Positions 19,226-28,472 of a DNA stretch of 32,954 bases are shown piece by piece. The position numbers were made by a program, and so were the translations under genes. Each line of letters begins with the position of its first letter. The stretch's first letter is position 1. The DNA is taken from positions 1 through 32,954 of the forward strand of contig JAJRWN010000117.1 in assembly GCA_024276745.1 (NCBI GenBank). The letters run 5' to 3'. The notes below the pieces were generated by a model. The model was not told where the DNA came from. It was given only the letters and a program-made list of their open reading frames with translations, and ran no database searches. Source of the stretch: Bacteroidota bacterium (lineage in GTDB: Bacteria; Bacteroidota; Bacteroidia; Chitinophagales; S012-47).

Positions 19226-19256
19226 CCGTACCCTTAACCAACCGTTAAGGGTACGG
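19226..19256 (-). terminator. Terminator-like stem-loop between atpE and atpF
   Basis: CCGTACCCTTAAC-CAACC-GTTAAGGGTACGG: perfect 13-bp arms, 5-nt loop; on the minus strand followed by CTTTTTAATT; begins 8 nt after the atpE stop. Confidence 0.8.
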
Positions 19257-19264
19257 ATGTTTTC

Positions 19265-19522
<258 letters not shown>

Positions 19523-19541
19523 TTAATAATGAATAAAAAAA

Positions 19542-20585
19542 TCAATGTTGTGCATCTTGCACAGCCAACCCAATAAACAGAGCCGACAATATGGTAAAAA
19601 TATATGCTTGTAGTGCCGCTACCAATAAATCAAGCGACAACATAAAAGTTGACATAGCAACAGAAAATAAAGCAATGCCCCAACCCAAGCCCTGACTCAT
19701 TTCTCCAAATAGAAATATCAATCCGATGATACTAAGAATAATCATATGCCCTGATATCATATTGGCAAATAAACGAACCATTAAGGCAAAGGGTTTGGTA
19801 AATATGCCCATAATCTCAACAATCCACATGATGGGTAATAGCCATAAAGGAATACCGGGAGGTAGAAATATTTCGAGCCAATAATGTTTATTACCACTTA
19901 CATTTACAATAATCATTGTAAATATGGCCAAAGTACAGGTAATGGCAATATTTCCGGTTACATTAGCAGCACCGGGCAACAAACCCAACATATTATTAAT
20001 CCAAATAAAGAAAAAGATTGATAGCAGATAGGGCAAATAGAAATAGGTTTTATCCCCTAAAATGGGTTTAGCTACATCGTCTCTGATAAATAAGACCAAA
20101 GGTTCCATAAAAGCCTGCAAGCCGTGAGGGGCTTTCTTTTCATTGCCTTTATACTTTCGGGCCACGCGAATAAATATGAGCAAAAGCAATATTGCACTGA
20201 TAAAAATGCTTGCCACTACTTTAGTAATGGATAAATCAAAGAATTTTGATCCATCCTGTCTGCGCAAATGACCTTCTTCTATTTCATAACCGTGATAAGA
20301 ATTTCCATCACTTACCTTGCGCGATGAAAAGACTTCAAAGCCTTCACCATTTTTATAAGCGATAATTGGTAAATATATGGTCGCATCAAAATTAGCAAGT
20401 GTAAAAAAATGCCATTCGTAGGCATCTTTCACATGATGCATTAACAATTCACCAAAATCGAAGCCTTTTTCTTCCTGATTGGTTGATTCTTTTTGAATGG
20501 CTTCTGAAGCTAAAAGATTCGAAAATCCAAAGAAAAAGAAAAGTACACAAAGAATTGAAAATCTTTTGCTTATCATAATGATCAA
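19542..20585 (-). CDS. atpB: F0F1 ATP synthase subunit a, with N-terminal signal/extension
   Basis: C-terminal MVRLFANMISGHMII and LVAALQAYIFTILSALFIGLAV. N-terminus has a signal-like segment and a periplasmic extension. Alternative ATG at 20577. Confidence 0.95.
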   Translation of the reverse strand: MIIMISKRFSILCVLFFFFGFSNLLASEAIQKESTNQEEKGFDFGELLMHHVKDAYEWHFFTLANFDATIYLPIIAYKNGEGFEVFSSRKVSDGNSYHGYEIEEGHLRRQDGSKFFDLSITKVVASIFISAILLLLIFIRVARKYKGNEKKAPHGLQAFMEPLVLFIRDDVAKPILGDKTYFYLPYLLSIFFFIWINNMLGLLPGAANVTGNIAITCTLAIFTMIIVNVSGNKHYWLEIFLPPGIPLWLLPIMWIVEIMGIFTKPFALMVRLFANMISGHMIILSIIGLIFLFGEMSQGLGWGIALFSVAMSTFMLSLDLLVAALQAYIFTILSALFIGLAVQDAQH

Positions 20586-20672
20586 TGTCCCTACTTTAAA
20601 ATCGGGCGCAAGATAGCACTAATTGCTGATTTCCAAAAGTAAGGAGCCTAAAAATTATATCGATTTCTAAAT

Positions 20673-20709
20673 AAAAAAAGGCTGTCTGATAAACAGACAG
20701 CCTTTTTTT
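20673..20709. terminator. Intrinsic terminator downstream of susD
   Basis: AAAAAAAGGCTGTCTG-ATAAA-CAGACAGCCTTTTTTT: perfect 16-bp arms with A/T tracts on both sides; lies between susD (ends 20727) and atpB. Confidence 0.92.
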
Positions 20710-20726
20710 AAAAATTTATACTAGAA

Positions 20727-22175
20727 TTAATATTTATCCCAGAATAATTTAGTGGTAAGCAAATCGCCTCCAACGGCACTTGCTGCACTGGTATAATTAT
20801 CACCATTCAATGTTTGTTCATTAATGGGATATGTAAAACGGGTAGGAATATCGGCTTGAGTCATTCCTGGTGGTGGATTTAATACCGGGAAGTCTAAACG
20901 TCTCCATTCTGTCCAGGCAACAAAACCACGATTAAATAATGCAAGCCAGGCTTGAGTTCCAACTTTTTCTTGCCAGGTTGAAGCAGCAGTTGCATAGGCA
21001 ACGGATGCCTGACCCAGATAAGTTGTAGCATCACCGGCCGAACCACCCCAATACTCGATAGATGCAGTAACACCATTGTTATAATGATCTTCTGCCGTTC
21101 CACCAACCGAATACCCTCTTTCTACGGCTTCTGCCAAATAGAATTCGACTTCTTCGTAAGAAAGTAATACGCATTCAAGTGTAGGATCTTCCATTTTTGC
21201 TCCTATGTGAGAAAAGCCACCATAAGGATTACTTGCACCATAAATACCACCTAAATAGATCGGAACGCCATTACCTGTATCTACTGTAGTGTAGTAGGAT
21301 GAAATTCTCGGATCATTTAAAGCAAGCATTTTGTCAATAATGGTGCTTGTTGCAACAAAGTCTTTTCTTCCACTTGCGACCAAGTCAACCCATAAAGGAT
21401 TGGTATTTGGTGTAGCACTTTGATAAGGAAGTGTAGCGTTGTCGGCTGATGAAGCAAAAACACCAGCGGCTGCACTTTCACAAGCTGTTTTTGCAGCTGC
21501 ATTATCGGCATCGGCCAGGGTAATTCCAATTTTCAATTTGAGTGAATTGGCGAACATAAGCCATTTTGCAACGTCTCCACCATAATACAAATCGGCACCA
21601 CCGTAGCTTGCATTTGAAGCATCCAAATTGGCAATATCTGTATTAAGACGAGCCAGCAAATCGGTATAAATACCTGCAGCATCGTCATATTTAGGTACTG
21701 TATTGGTAATATCCAACGCTTCGGTGTACGGTACGTCACCAAACATATCAACCAGTGTTTGGTATGTGTATACACTCAGAATATCTGCAATAGCCACTTT
21801 GTTTGCCTGAGCAGCTATATCTGATGGCAATACATACGTTTCTGCGCTAATGATATTGGAAGCTTCTCTCAGATCCATTAAAATGTCTCTGTATAGTCTT
21901 CTCCAATCATTATCCGGAATGGTACGGTTAACTACATCATAATTGGCCTCATCCGTATAGGTTGTTTCTGTCCAATACTGAGCCCAAATATGGAAAATAT
22001 TAATGTTCACGTTTGAACCTGAATACAGGTCTGCAAGGTTTTTCTGGGCGTTCGAGAACAAGGTTTCTCCCGGTACTACTTCCGGGCTTTTTATATTCTT
22101 GTTCATGTCCTCCAGTACACCGTTGCAGGATGCTGTTATCAGCGTTACGAGCAATATATATACTATCTTTTTCAT
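20727..22175 (-). CDS. SusD/RagB family outer-membrane lipoprotein
   Basis: Lipobox ITASC (MKKIVYILLVTLITASCNGVLEDMNKN), SusD-like TPR-type body, immediately downstream of a SusC gene. Confidence 0.9.
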   Translation of the reverse strand: MKKIVYILLVTLITASCNGVLEDMNKNIKSPEVVPGETLFSNAQKNLADLYSGSNVNINIFHIWAQYWTETTYTDEANYDVVNRTIPDNDWRRLYRDILMDLREASNIISAETYVLPSDIAAQANKVAIADILSVYTYQTLVDMFGDVPYTEALDITNTVPKYDDAAGIYTDLLARLNTDIANLDASNASYGGADLYYGGDVAKWLMFANSLKLKIGITLADADNAAAKTACESAAAGVFASSADNATLPYQSATPNTNPLWVDLVASGRKDFVATSTIIDKMLALNDPRISSYYTTVDTGNGVPIYLGGIYGASNPYGGFSHIGAKMEDPTLECVLLSYEEVEFYLAEAVERGYSVGGTAEDHYNNGVTASIEYWGGSAGDATTYLGQASVAYATAASTWQEKVGTQAWLALFNRGFVAWTEWRRLDFPVLNPPPGMTQADIPTRFTYPINEQTLNGDNYTSAASAVGGDLLTTKLFWDKY

Positions 22176-22187
22176 ACTTGATAAATT

Positions 22188-25100
22188 TTAGAATTGTACG
22201 GTTACGTTAATTCCATAATTACGAGTGGTTGGTAAAACACCACTTTGGTAACCTTGAAGATTTCCGGAACTTAAACCGGCTTCAGGATCTGCATATGGTA
22301 AGTTTTTGGAAATAATCCAAAGGTTATTACCAACGAAACTAAAGGTAGCTCCTTTTACAAAGCTTGAACCTAAGTTAGCTGCAGGTATGGAATAGGAAAT
22401 AGATAATTCACGTAGTTTGATATAGGAACCGTCATATACGTAACGTGCATTCGGGTTTCTTGCCCAACCACCAGCTTTGTAGTTGTTACCGGCTATCCTG
22501 ATATTATTAGGAATATAATTACCACTTCCATCATCAATTACTCCGTCTAGAATTAAACCACCGCTTGCAGCAGTATATCCACCACTTCCATCAGAAATCA
22601 CAGGATCGCGAACAGGGTTTCCTAGGTCATTAATATAATCGGTATTGTCATACAATCCGGTTCCCTGACCATACCATTGGTCAAGTGAGAAGATGTCTCC
22701 ACCATGTTGCCAGTCAATCAAAAATCCCATTGACCAGTTTTTATAGCTGAAACTATTGTATAAACCAGCATTCCAATCAGGTGTCATATTACCAATTACA
22801 TTATCAGAAGTTGTTGAAACCTGATAGTAACCTGTACGGCTTCCTGTTGAATAAACAATAGGATTGCCGGCAGCATCACGAACAAAATCAGTACCCTGAA
22901 TAGCTCCGTAAGCTTCGCCTACTCTTGCATTAATGGTAACACCACCTTGGAAACTACCTAACTGAAGATTTTTAACGCTATCAAACAAGGACAATACTAC
23001 ATTGTTATTTTTTGCCCAGTTTAAGCTAACGTTCCAACTAAAATCATCACTTTGTACCGGTTTGGCATTTAAAGCCAATTCAACACCTTTGTTTTGAATT
23101 TCACCGGCATTGACATATTTCGTTGAATAACCGGTTGCAGTAGAAACAGATACCGGAAGAATTTGATCTACCGTATTTGTTTTGTATAATGCTAAGTCAA
23201 AACCGAATTTATTATCAACAAATTGCATTTCCAAACCACCTTCTAAACTTTTAGTCCTTTCCGGTCTTAAGTTGAGATTGTTTTTTGTACTTGGTACAGA
23301 AAATAGTGTGGCACTTCCAAAGGGGCTAGGTTTTGAGTATACGTCTCTGATACTAGCAAAGGGTGCATCGCTACCTACCTGTGCATAATTAAGTCTCAGT
23401 TTACCAAAAGCCAACCAGCTTGCATCCATTACATTGGAAAAGATGAATGAAGTTGAAACAGATGGATAATAATATACACTTTGTCCAACTGGTAATGTAG
23501 AGGAATGATCTCTACGCATGGTTCCGTCTAAATACAAGAAATCTTTGTAGCCAAATGAAACACTACCATAAATTCCATTTACACCAACCAGACTTGCATG
23601 TTCGATAGGTGCTAAGGATAAGTTTACTGAATTGGATAATGAATATAAACCGGGAACTACAAGACCTCCATTAGTTGAAGCATAAATAGTATTTATTTTT
23701 GTTCTTCTAATATTAGTTCCCAACAAAGCGGTAAAGCTCAAATCTTCAGAAAAATCTTTTTTGAAATTAGCAATCAAATCATAGTTATTTTCAACAAAGT
23801 TTCTGTTATATCTTGAGTAACCTGAACCTACATCTAATCCACTGATTCCAAAACGTCTTGCTATACTACCTACAGCCAGTCTTTCTTCTTGTAAAGTGGA
23901 ATAAAGGTCTGTAGCTGCACGTCCCAAGATGCTGATATTATCAGTTATCGTCCAGTTTGCAGTTACATTACCGATTAAACGATCACGGCCATCTGTTTCT
24001 ACATTTTCATAACGATCCCAGTAGTAATTATCCCAATAAATGGGTTCCGGTGTATTTTCATCAATCCGGTTCCAGGTAACGTTGCGGCCTGTTTGTTCAT
24101 ACAAGGTTTTTAATTCCTGTACGTCAACATTGGTTTGCCACCATTGTCTGTAACTGGTCAGGATATTGTTGGCATAACCGGTTGAGTTACGACCTTTACC
24201 CTGCAATTTTGAATAATTTGCAGATGCAGATACAGAAAATTTACTGGTTAAATTTTGTGATGCATTGAAAGAAAGATTATTTTTTTCAATTCTACTGTTA
24301 GGCATGATACCGGTTTGTGTAAGATTGGTATAGCCTAAGCGGAAAGAGCCTTTTTCATTGGCACCGTCAATAGCAACGCTATTATTATAGGTATATGCTG
24401 TATTGAAAAAGGTAATAGCACCATTTGGTGAATTAACCCAAGGAGTGGCTTTGCCAAAATTGGCACTTTCCGGTACGAAAGCATCCCATTGATAAACCAT
24501 CAAAGTAGGATCAAATTTTTCACCTTGTGATGCATCTTCCGTGAAAGGAACGATTAAGTCATCTGTTCCGTCACCATTCCAGTCATATTCATAAAGACCG
24601 GGGTGAGTTCCACCACTATAGTAAGGGCCATAACCGGCACCATAATTAGTTTGATAAACAGGAAAAGTTGATTTATCAATTTTACCAATGGTAACACCTG
24701 TATTTACAGAAACACCTATGGCATTTCCTCCGGCATGTGCAGAACCTTTTTTGGTGGTTATCATAATAACGCCATTGGCAGCACGTGAACCATACAAGGC
24801 AGTAGCGGCAGCTCCTTTCAGTACATTGATTGATTCAATGTCGTTAGGATCAAGGTCAGAGATTGCTGAACCATAATCATAACCTGAACCGGCTACTCTT
24901 TGATAGCCTGTATTGGTGTTTGAATTGTTAATAGGTACACCATCCAGTACAAATAATGCCTGATTGCTTCCGGTAAGTGATGTTGAACCACGAATAATAA
25001 TATTTGTGGATCCACCCAGGTTACCGTTTACCTTAACCTGAACACCGGAAACTTTACCGGAAATGGAGTTTACAAAATTGTCGGTTTTTACAACATTAAT

Positions 25101-25487
25101 ATCATCACCTCCAACTTCTTGAGTGGAATATCCCAAAGATTTTTTCTCTCTGGAAATACCGTATGCCGTTACAACAACTTCGTCAATACCTAATGCATCA
25201 ACTTGCATAACAACATCTACAGAATGAGAGGAGCCGATAGCAACTTCCTGGGTTTTCATACCCACGAAACTGAATACCAATGCTGAACCTCCTGCCGGTA
25301 CATCAATAGCGTATTGACCACTTAAATCAGTGGTAACACCTACTACGGTTCCCTTCACAACAACGCTAACACCCGGCATGGTGCTACCGTCTTCAGCAGA
25401 TGTCACCGTTCCCGTGACGGTCTGCTGGGCTAATGCCTGGAACGCGAACAGTATAGCCGTTAAGGCTACAAACAAAATTCGTTTCAT
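22188..25487 (-). CDS. SusC/RagA family TonB-linked outer-membrane protein
   Basis: Signal peptide (MKRILFVALTAILFAFQALAQ), carboxypeptidase-like domain (VTGTVTSAEDGSTMPGVSVVVKGT), plug (DEVVVTAYGISREKKSLGYSTQEV, DPNDIESINVLKGAAATALYGSRAANGVIMITTKKG), C-terminal beta barrel. Confidence 0.96.
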   Translation of the reverse strand: MKRILFVALTAILFAFQALAQQTVTGTVTSAEDGSTMPGVSVVVKGTVVGVTTDLSGQYAIDVPAGGSALVFSFVGMKTQEVAIGSSHSVDVVMQVDALGIDEVVVTAYGISREKKSLGYSTQEVGGDDINVVKTDNFVNSISGKVSGVQVKVNGNLGGSTNIIIRGSTSLTGSNQALFVLDGVPINNSNTNTGYQRVAGSGYDYGSAISDLDPNDIESINVLKGAAATALYGSRAANGVIMITTKKGSAHAGGNAIGVSVNTGVTIGKIDKSTFPVYQTNYGAGYGPYYSGGTHPGLYEYDWNGDGTDDLIVPFTEDASQGEKFDPTLMVYQWDAFVPESANFGKATPWVNSPNGAITFFNTAYTYNNSVAIDGANEKGSFRLGYTNLTQTGIMPNSRIEKNNLSFNASQNLTSKFSVSASANYSKLQGKGRNSTGYANNILTSYRQWWQTNVDVQELKTLYEQTGRNVTWNRIDENTPEPIYWDNYYWDRYENVETDGRDRLIGNVTANWTITDNISILGRAATDLYSTLQEERLAVGSIARRFGISGLDVGSGYSRYNRNFVENNYDLIANFKKDFSEDLSFTALLGTNIRRTKINTIYASTNGGLVVPGLYSLSNSVNLSLAPIEHASLVGVNGIYGSVSFGYKDFLYLDGTMRRDHSSTLPVGQSVYYYPSVSTSFIFSNVMDASWLAFGKLRLNYAQVGSDAPFASIRDVYSKPSPFGSATLFSVPSTKNNLNLRPERTKSLEGGLEMQFVDNKFGFDLALYKTNTVDQILPVSVSTATGYSTKYVNAGEIQNKGVELALNAKPVQSDDFSWNVSLNWAKNNNVVLSLFDSVKNLQLGSFQGGVTINARVGEAYGAIQGTDFVRDAAGNPIVYSTGSRTGYYQVSTTSDNVIGNMTPDWNAGLYNSFSYKNWSMGFLIDWQHGGDIFSLDQWYGQGTGLYDNTDYINDLGNPVRDPVISDGSGGYTAASGGLILDGVIDDGSGNYIPNNIRIAGNNYKAGGWARNPNARYVYDGSYIKLRELSISYSIPAANLGSSFVKGATFSFVGNNLWIISKNLPYADPEAGLSSGNLQGYQSGVLPTTRNYGINVTVQF

Positions 25488-25724
25488 AAAATAAAGGTTT
25501 TAGTTAGGAATTAAACTATTTAATTAAAATCTAAAGTAGAAAATCTATTTTAGATATTACAATCAATCAAGCAAATTATGCTCATTTCAAATTATTAATA
25601 AAATCTTGAGTGTTTTAAATATGCCAACTAAATCCGCATTTCGCAGATTATCTCACATACTTTGAGTTGTTTTTTTACAAAATCGTTGCATTAGTTTTTA
25701 AAAAAAAAATCAAAGCCAATTACA

Positions 25725-25754
25725 CAAATGTATGCTTTTTACACAAAATCCAAA
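25725..25754 (-). promoter_or_regulatory. Bacteroidota housekeeping promoter for the susCD operon (TTTG-N18-TACATTTG)
   Basis: Plus strand CAAATGTA (25725-25732), then 18 nt, then CAAA (25751-25754), i.e. TTTG-N18-TAnnTTTG on the minus strand. Implies a long 5' UTR of roughly 230 nt. Confidence 0.6.
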
Positions 25755-25774
25755 ATCTTTATGTGCAATTATTG

Positions 25775-27103
25775 TCAAAACTTGATTCTAAATGCGGCTA
25801 CGCCTACCGAAAGGTTTGGTCTTTTGGCACCCAACCAGGTTGAGATATCGCGGGTTGCCAGAGCAAATTCATAACCTTTATGGTTTTTCCCTATAAGGAT
25901 TCTTATTCCAATTGGAACATTCATCCGGTAGTTTCCCCCCATGGTAATACCTGATGACAAGGTAAGAAAGTTAAATAAAGTATATTCTCCTCCTAAACCG
26001 AATGAAGGTTTTGCCATATTACCGGCAGCATGGTTTAAAGGAATGGTCAAATCCAAACCGGCACGAAAATCTTTAAAGGGTTCTATACTTAAACCCAGGC
26101 GCAATTTAGCCGGTAATGATTCTTTTATCAGTTCCGCTCCGGTCATGGTGATTAAATTGATGTTACTATTGAATAAGCTGGAATCAATACCGGTGAAATC
26201 TATGGTATCAATGCTAAAGTCATTGATTGCATATACATTCGATTGCCAGGTCATGTTTCCCAGTTGAGTTAGCGATATTCCTGCACTGAGCATTTTGGTT
26301 TTCAAAGTAAGACCAATATCCACTCCAAAGCCTTTACCGGCAGGTGTAAACCGGCCGGAAGTATCCAAGCTAGGATTTGGGACAGATGAAAAACCAATAT
26401 TAATTAAAGGTGTAAATGCTGAAACGGCTTTTAAAGTATTGTCTCTTGCACCTGCATCTATCATGGCATAACCAATAATATATTGAAGGCCGATGCCTCC
26501 ATAGAGGGTCAGATTATTATTGGAATATATGGTACGGCCATAGCCAAAATTTATAGTAGTAGTTGCCGAAAATGATATCATACTGCTATCGAATAGCTGG
26601 GATGCATTTATTGGATTATTTACAATACCTATGGTATCTCCGGAAGGAGTAACAAGCAGGGTATCTATAAAATCGGTATAATGAAATCCATTGAACAGTA
26701 AATTAGATAATCCGGAGTTGATGTATGAAGTAAATGAAATATTTTGTCTTACACTCAAGGCAAACCCTCCAATTTTTGGTATCATTAACGATAAACCAAT
26801 CGGCATTAAGTTAAAATCAAAAGAATTTCGTGCACCGGCAAATTTTTGAGCAATTTGAGTATTGGAATATTGCTGAATAAAAGTTTGTGGATTTTGACGA
26901 AGGGTTTTGAAATCCAGGTTACTCAAGGCAGAAGAATACATAGAGAGGTTAAGTTCGGTTAAGCCGATGGAAAATTTTGGTCCGTCTTTAAAACCCAGGT
27001 TAGCAGGGTTGATATTCAGTGATTGATAATCGCTTACTGTTGATGTGGCAATGCTGCCGCGTCCGGTTGCCGTTACAACGCTTCCTTCACTTTGAGCAAA
27101 CAC
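25775..27103 (-). CDS. DUF5723-like outer-membrane beta-barrel protein; ORF as given starts at a GTG at the end of an out-of-frame signal peptide
   Basis: FAQSEGSVVTATGRGSIATSTVSDYQSLNINPANLGF followed by barrel-like repeats and C-terminal VGVAAFRIKF. The intended start is probably ATG 27165, in a frame shifted by 1 nt at a T8 tract. Confidence 0.7.
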   Translation of the reverse strand: MFAQSEGSVVTATGRGSIATSTVSDYQSLNINPANLGFKDGPKFSIGLTELNLSMYSSALSNLDFKTLRQNPQTFIQQYSNTQIAQKFAGARNSFDFNLMPIGLSLMIPKIGGFALSVRQNISFTSYINSGLSNLLFNGFHYTDFIDTLLVTPSGDTIGIVNNPINASQLFDSSMISFSATTTINFGYGRTIYSNNNLTLYGGIGLQYIIGYAMIDAGARDNTLKAVSAFTPLINIGFSSVPNPSLDTSGRFTPAGKGFGVDIGLTLKTKMLSAGISLTQLGNMTWQSNVYAINDFSIDTIDFTGIDSSLFNSNINLITMTGAELIKESLPAKLRLGLSIEPFKDFRAGLDLTIPLNHAAGNMAKPSFGLGGEYTLFNFLTLSSGITMGGNYRMNVPIGIRILIGKNHKGYEFALATRDISTWLGAKRPNLSVGVAAFRIKF

Positions 27104-27259
27104 ATTTGGATAAGCAAAGGTTAAAAAAAACAGGAAGCAATTATTTTTGTAAGAAATTGTTTCATAAGCTTTCAGGATTAGATTATACAGTTAATTAACA
27201 GATTTGAATCAATAATCAATGGTTGCAAAACAAGAAGAAATATGAAATAGTATAAACAA

Positions 27260-28429
27260 TTAATAATCGATAACTTGTTGAGCAATTTGTTCCGGTATAG
27301 TTCGTGCTTCGTACTGTTGATCTCTTAATTGAGGAATAAATCCGGCTTCCCGGATAGCCGATTGAATACCTAAAGCAGTAAAACGATGAGGAGCACCGGC
27401 AGCCGACACCACATTTTCTTCAATCATGATAGAGCCAAAATCATTGGCTCCGGCATGCAGGCACATTTGGGCAATATCTTTACCAACGGTTAACCAGGAA
27501 GCCTGAATATTAGGAATATTAGGCAACATTATCCGGCTGACGGCAATCATACGGATATATTCATAAGCAGTCACCCGGTTTCTTACTCCTTTCAGATTGC
27601 GCAACATGGTTCCTTCATCTTGAAACGGCCATGGAATAAAAGCCAAAAATCCTTTAGCTTTTTCAGGTTTTTTATTTTGTACTTCTCTCAATTTCACAAG
27701 ATGTTCCATTCTTTCCATATTGCTTTCTATATGGCCAAACATCATGGTAGCCGATGTAGTCAGATTCAATTGATGGGCTATTTCCATTACCTGCAACCAT
27801 TCAACGGCACTACATTTGCCGTTTGAAATCAATCTTCTTACCCGGTAATCAAGAATTTCGGCACCAGCACCGGGTAATGAATCCAAACCTGCTTCTATTA
27901 GTTTTCTTAATATGTATTCCGGTGTTTTCTTTTCCAATTGACTGATATGCATAATTTCTGGCGGACCCAGTGCATGCAGTTTCATTTGAGGAAATTCTTG
28001 CTTTATTTGTTTAAATATACCGGTATAATAATCAAGCCCCAATTCAGGATTATGTCCGCCTTGCAATAGCAATTGTTCGCCTCCGTAATGTATGGTTTCT
28101 TTGATTTTTTCCCGGTATGTAGCCATGTCGGTTACATAAGATTCGGTATGCCCCGGAACGCGATAGAAATTACAAAATTTGCAATTGGCAACACATACAT
28201 TGGTTGTATTCATATTCCGGTCAATAATCCAGGTAACGATAGGCTCCGGTTTCTGAATCATTCTGAGCTGATGAGCGCATTGCATTAAGTCGCTTGTATT
28301 AGCCTTTTCGAAAAGAAACAAACCTTCCCGGGCTGATAGTTGTTCAAAATGAAGTGCTTTATTAAAAAGTGTTTCAATATCCATATTCATTATTTCCTGT
28401 TCTAAGGATTTGTAGTTTTGATGCCTCAA
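27260..28429 (-). CDS. mqnC: Cyclic dehypoxanthinyl futalosine synthase (radical SAM, menaquinone biosynthesis)
   Basis: Radical SAM CVANCKFCNFYR, GGEQLLLQGGHNPELGLDYY, HALGPPEI, SLPGAGAEIL. Likely start MNMDIETLF (28390). Confidence 0.92.
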   Translation of the reverse strand: MRHQNYKSLEQEIMNMDIETLFNKALHFEQLSAREGLFLFEKANTSDLMQCAHQLRMIQKPEPIVTWIIDRNMNTTNVCVANCKFCNFYRVPGHTESYVTDMATYREKIKETIHYGGEQLLLQGGHNPELGLDYYTGIFKQIKQEFPQMKLHALGPPEIMHISQLEKKTPEYILRKLIEAGLDSLPGAGAEILDYRVRRLISNGKCSAVEWLQVMEIAHQLNLTTSATMMFGHIESNMERMEHLVKLREVQNKKPEKAKGFLAFIPWPFQDEGTMLRNLKGVRNRVTAYEYIRMIAVSRIMLPNIPNIQASWLTVGKDIAQMCLHAGANDFGSIMIEENVVSAAGAPHRFTALGIQSAIREAGFIPQLRDQQYEARTIPEQIAQQVIDY

Positions 28430-28472
28430 AATTAATTCTTCTTAAACAGAATTACTTAAAACAAAATTATTC

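Noticed and set aside
20894-21775. Three 70-80-aa ORFs in an alternate frame of the susD gene
   Set aside because: Out-of-frame shadows of susD with no start context or homology-like motifs.
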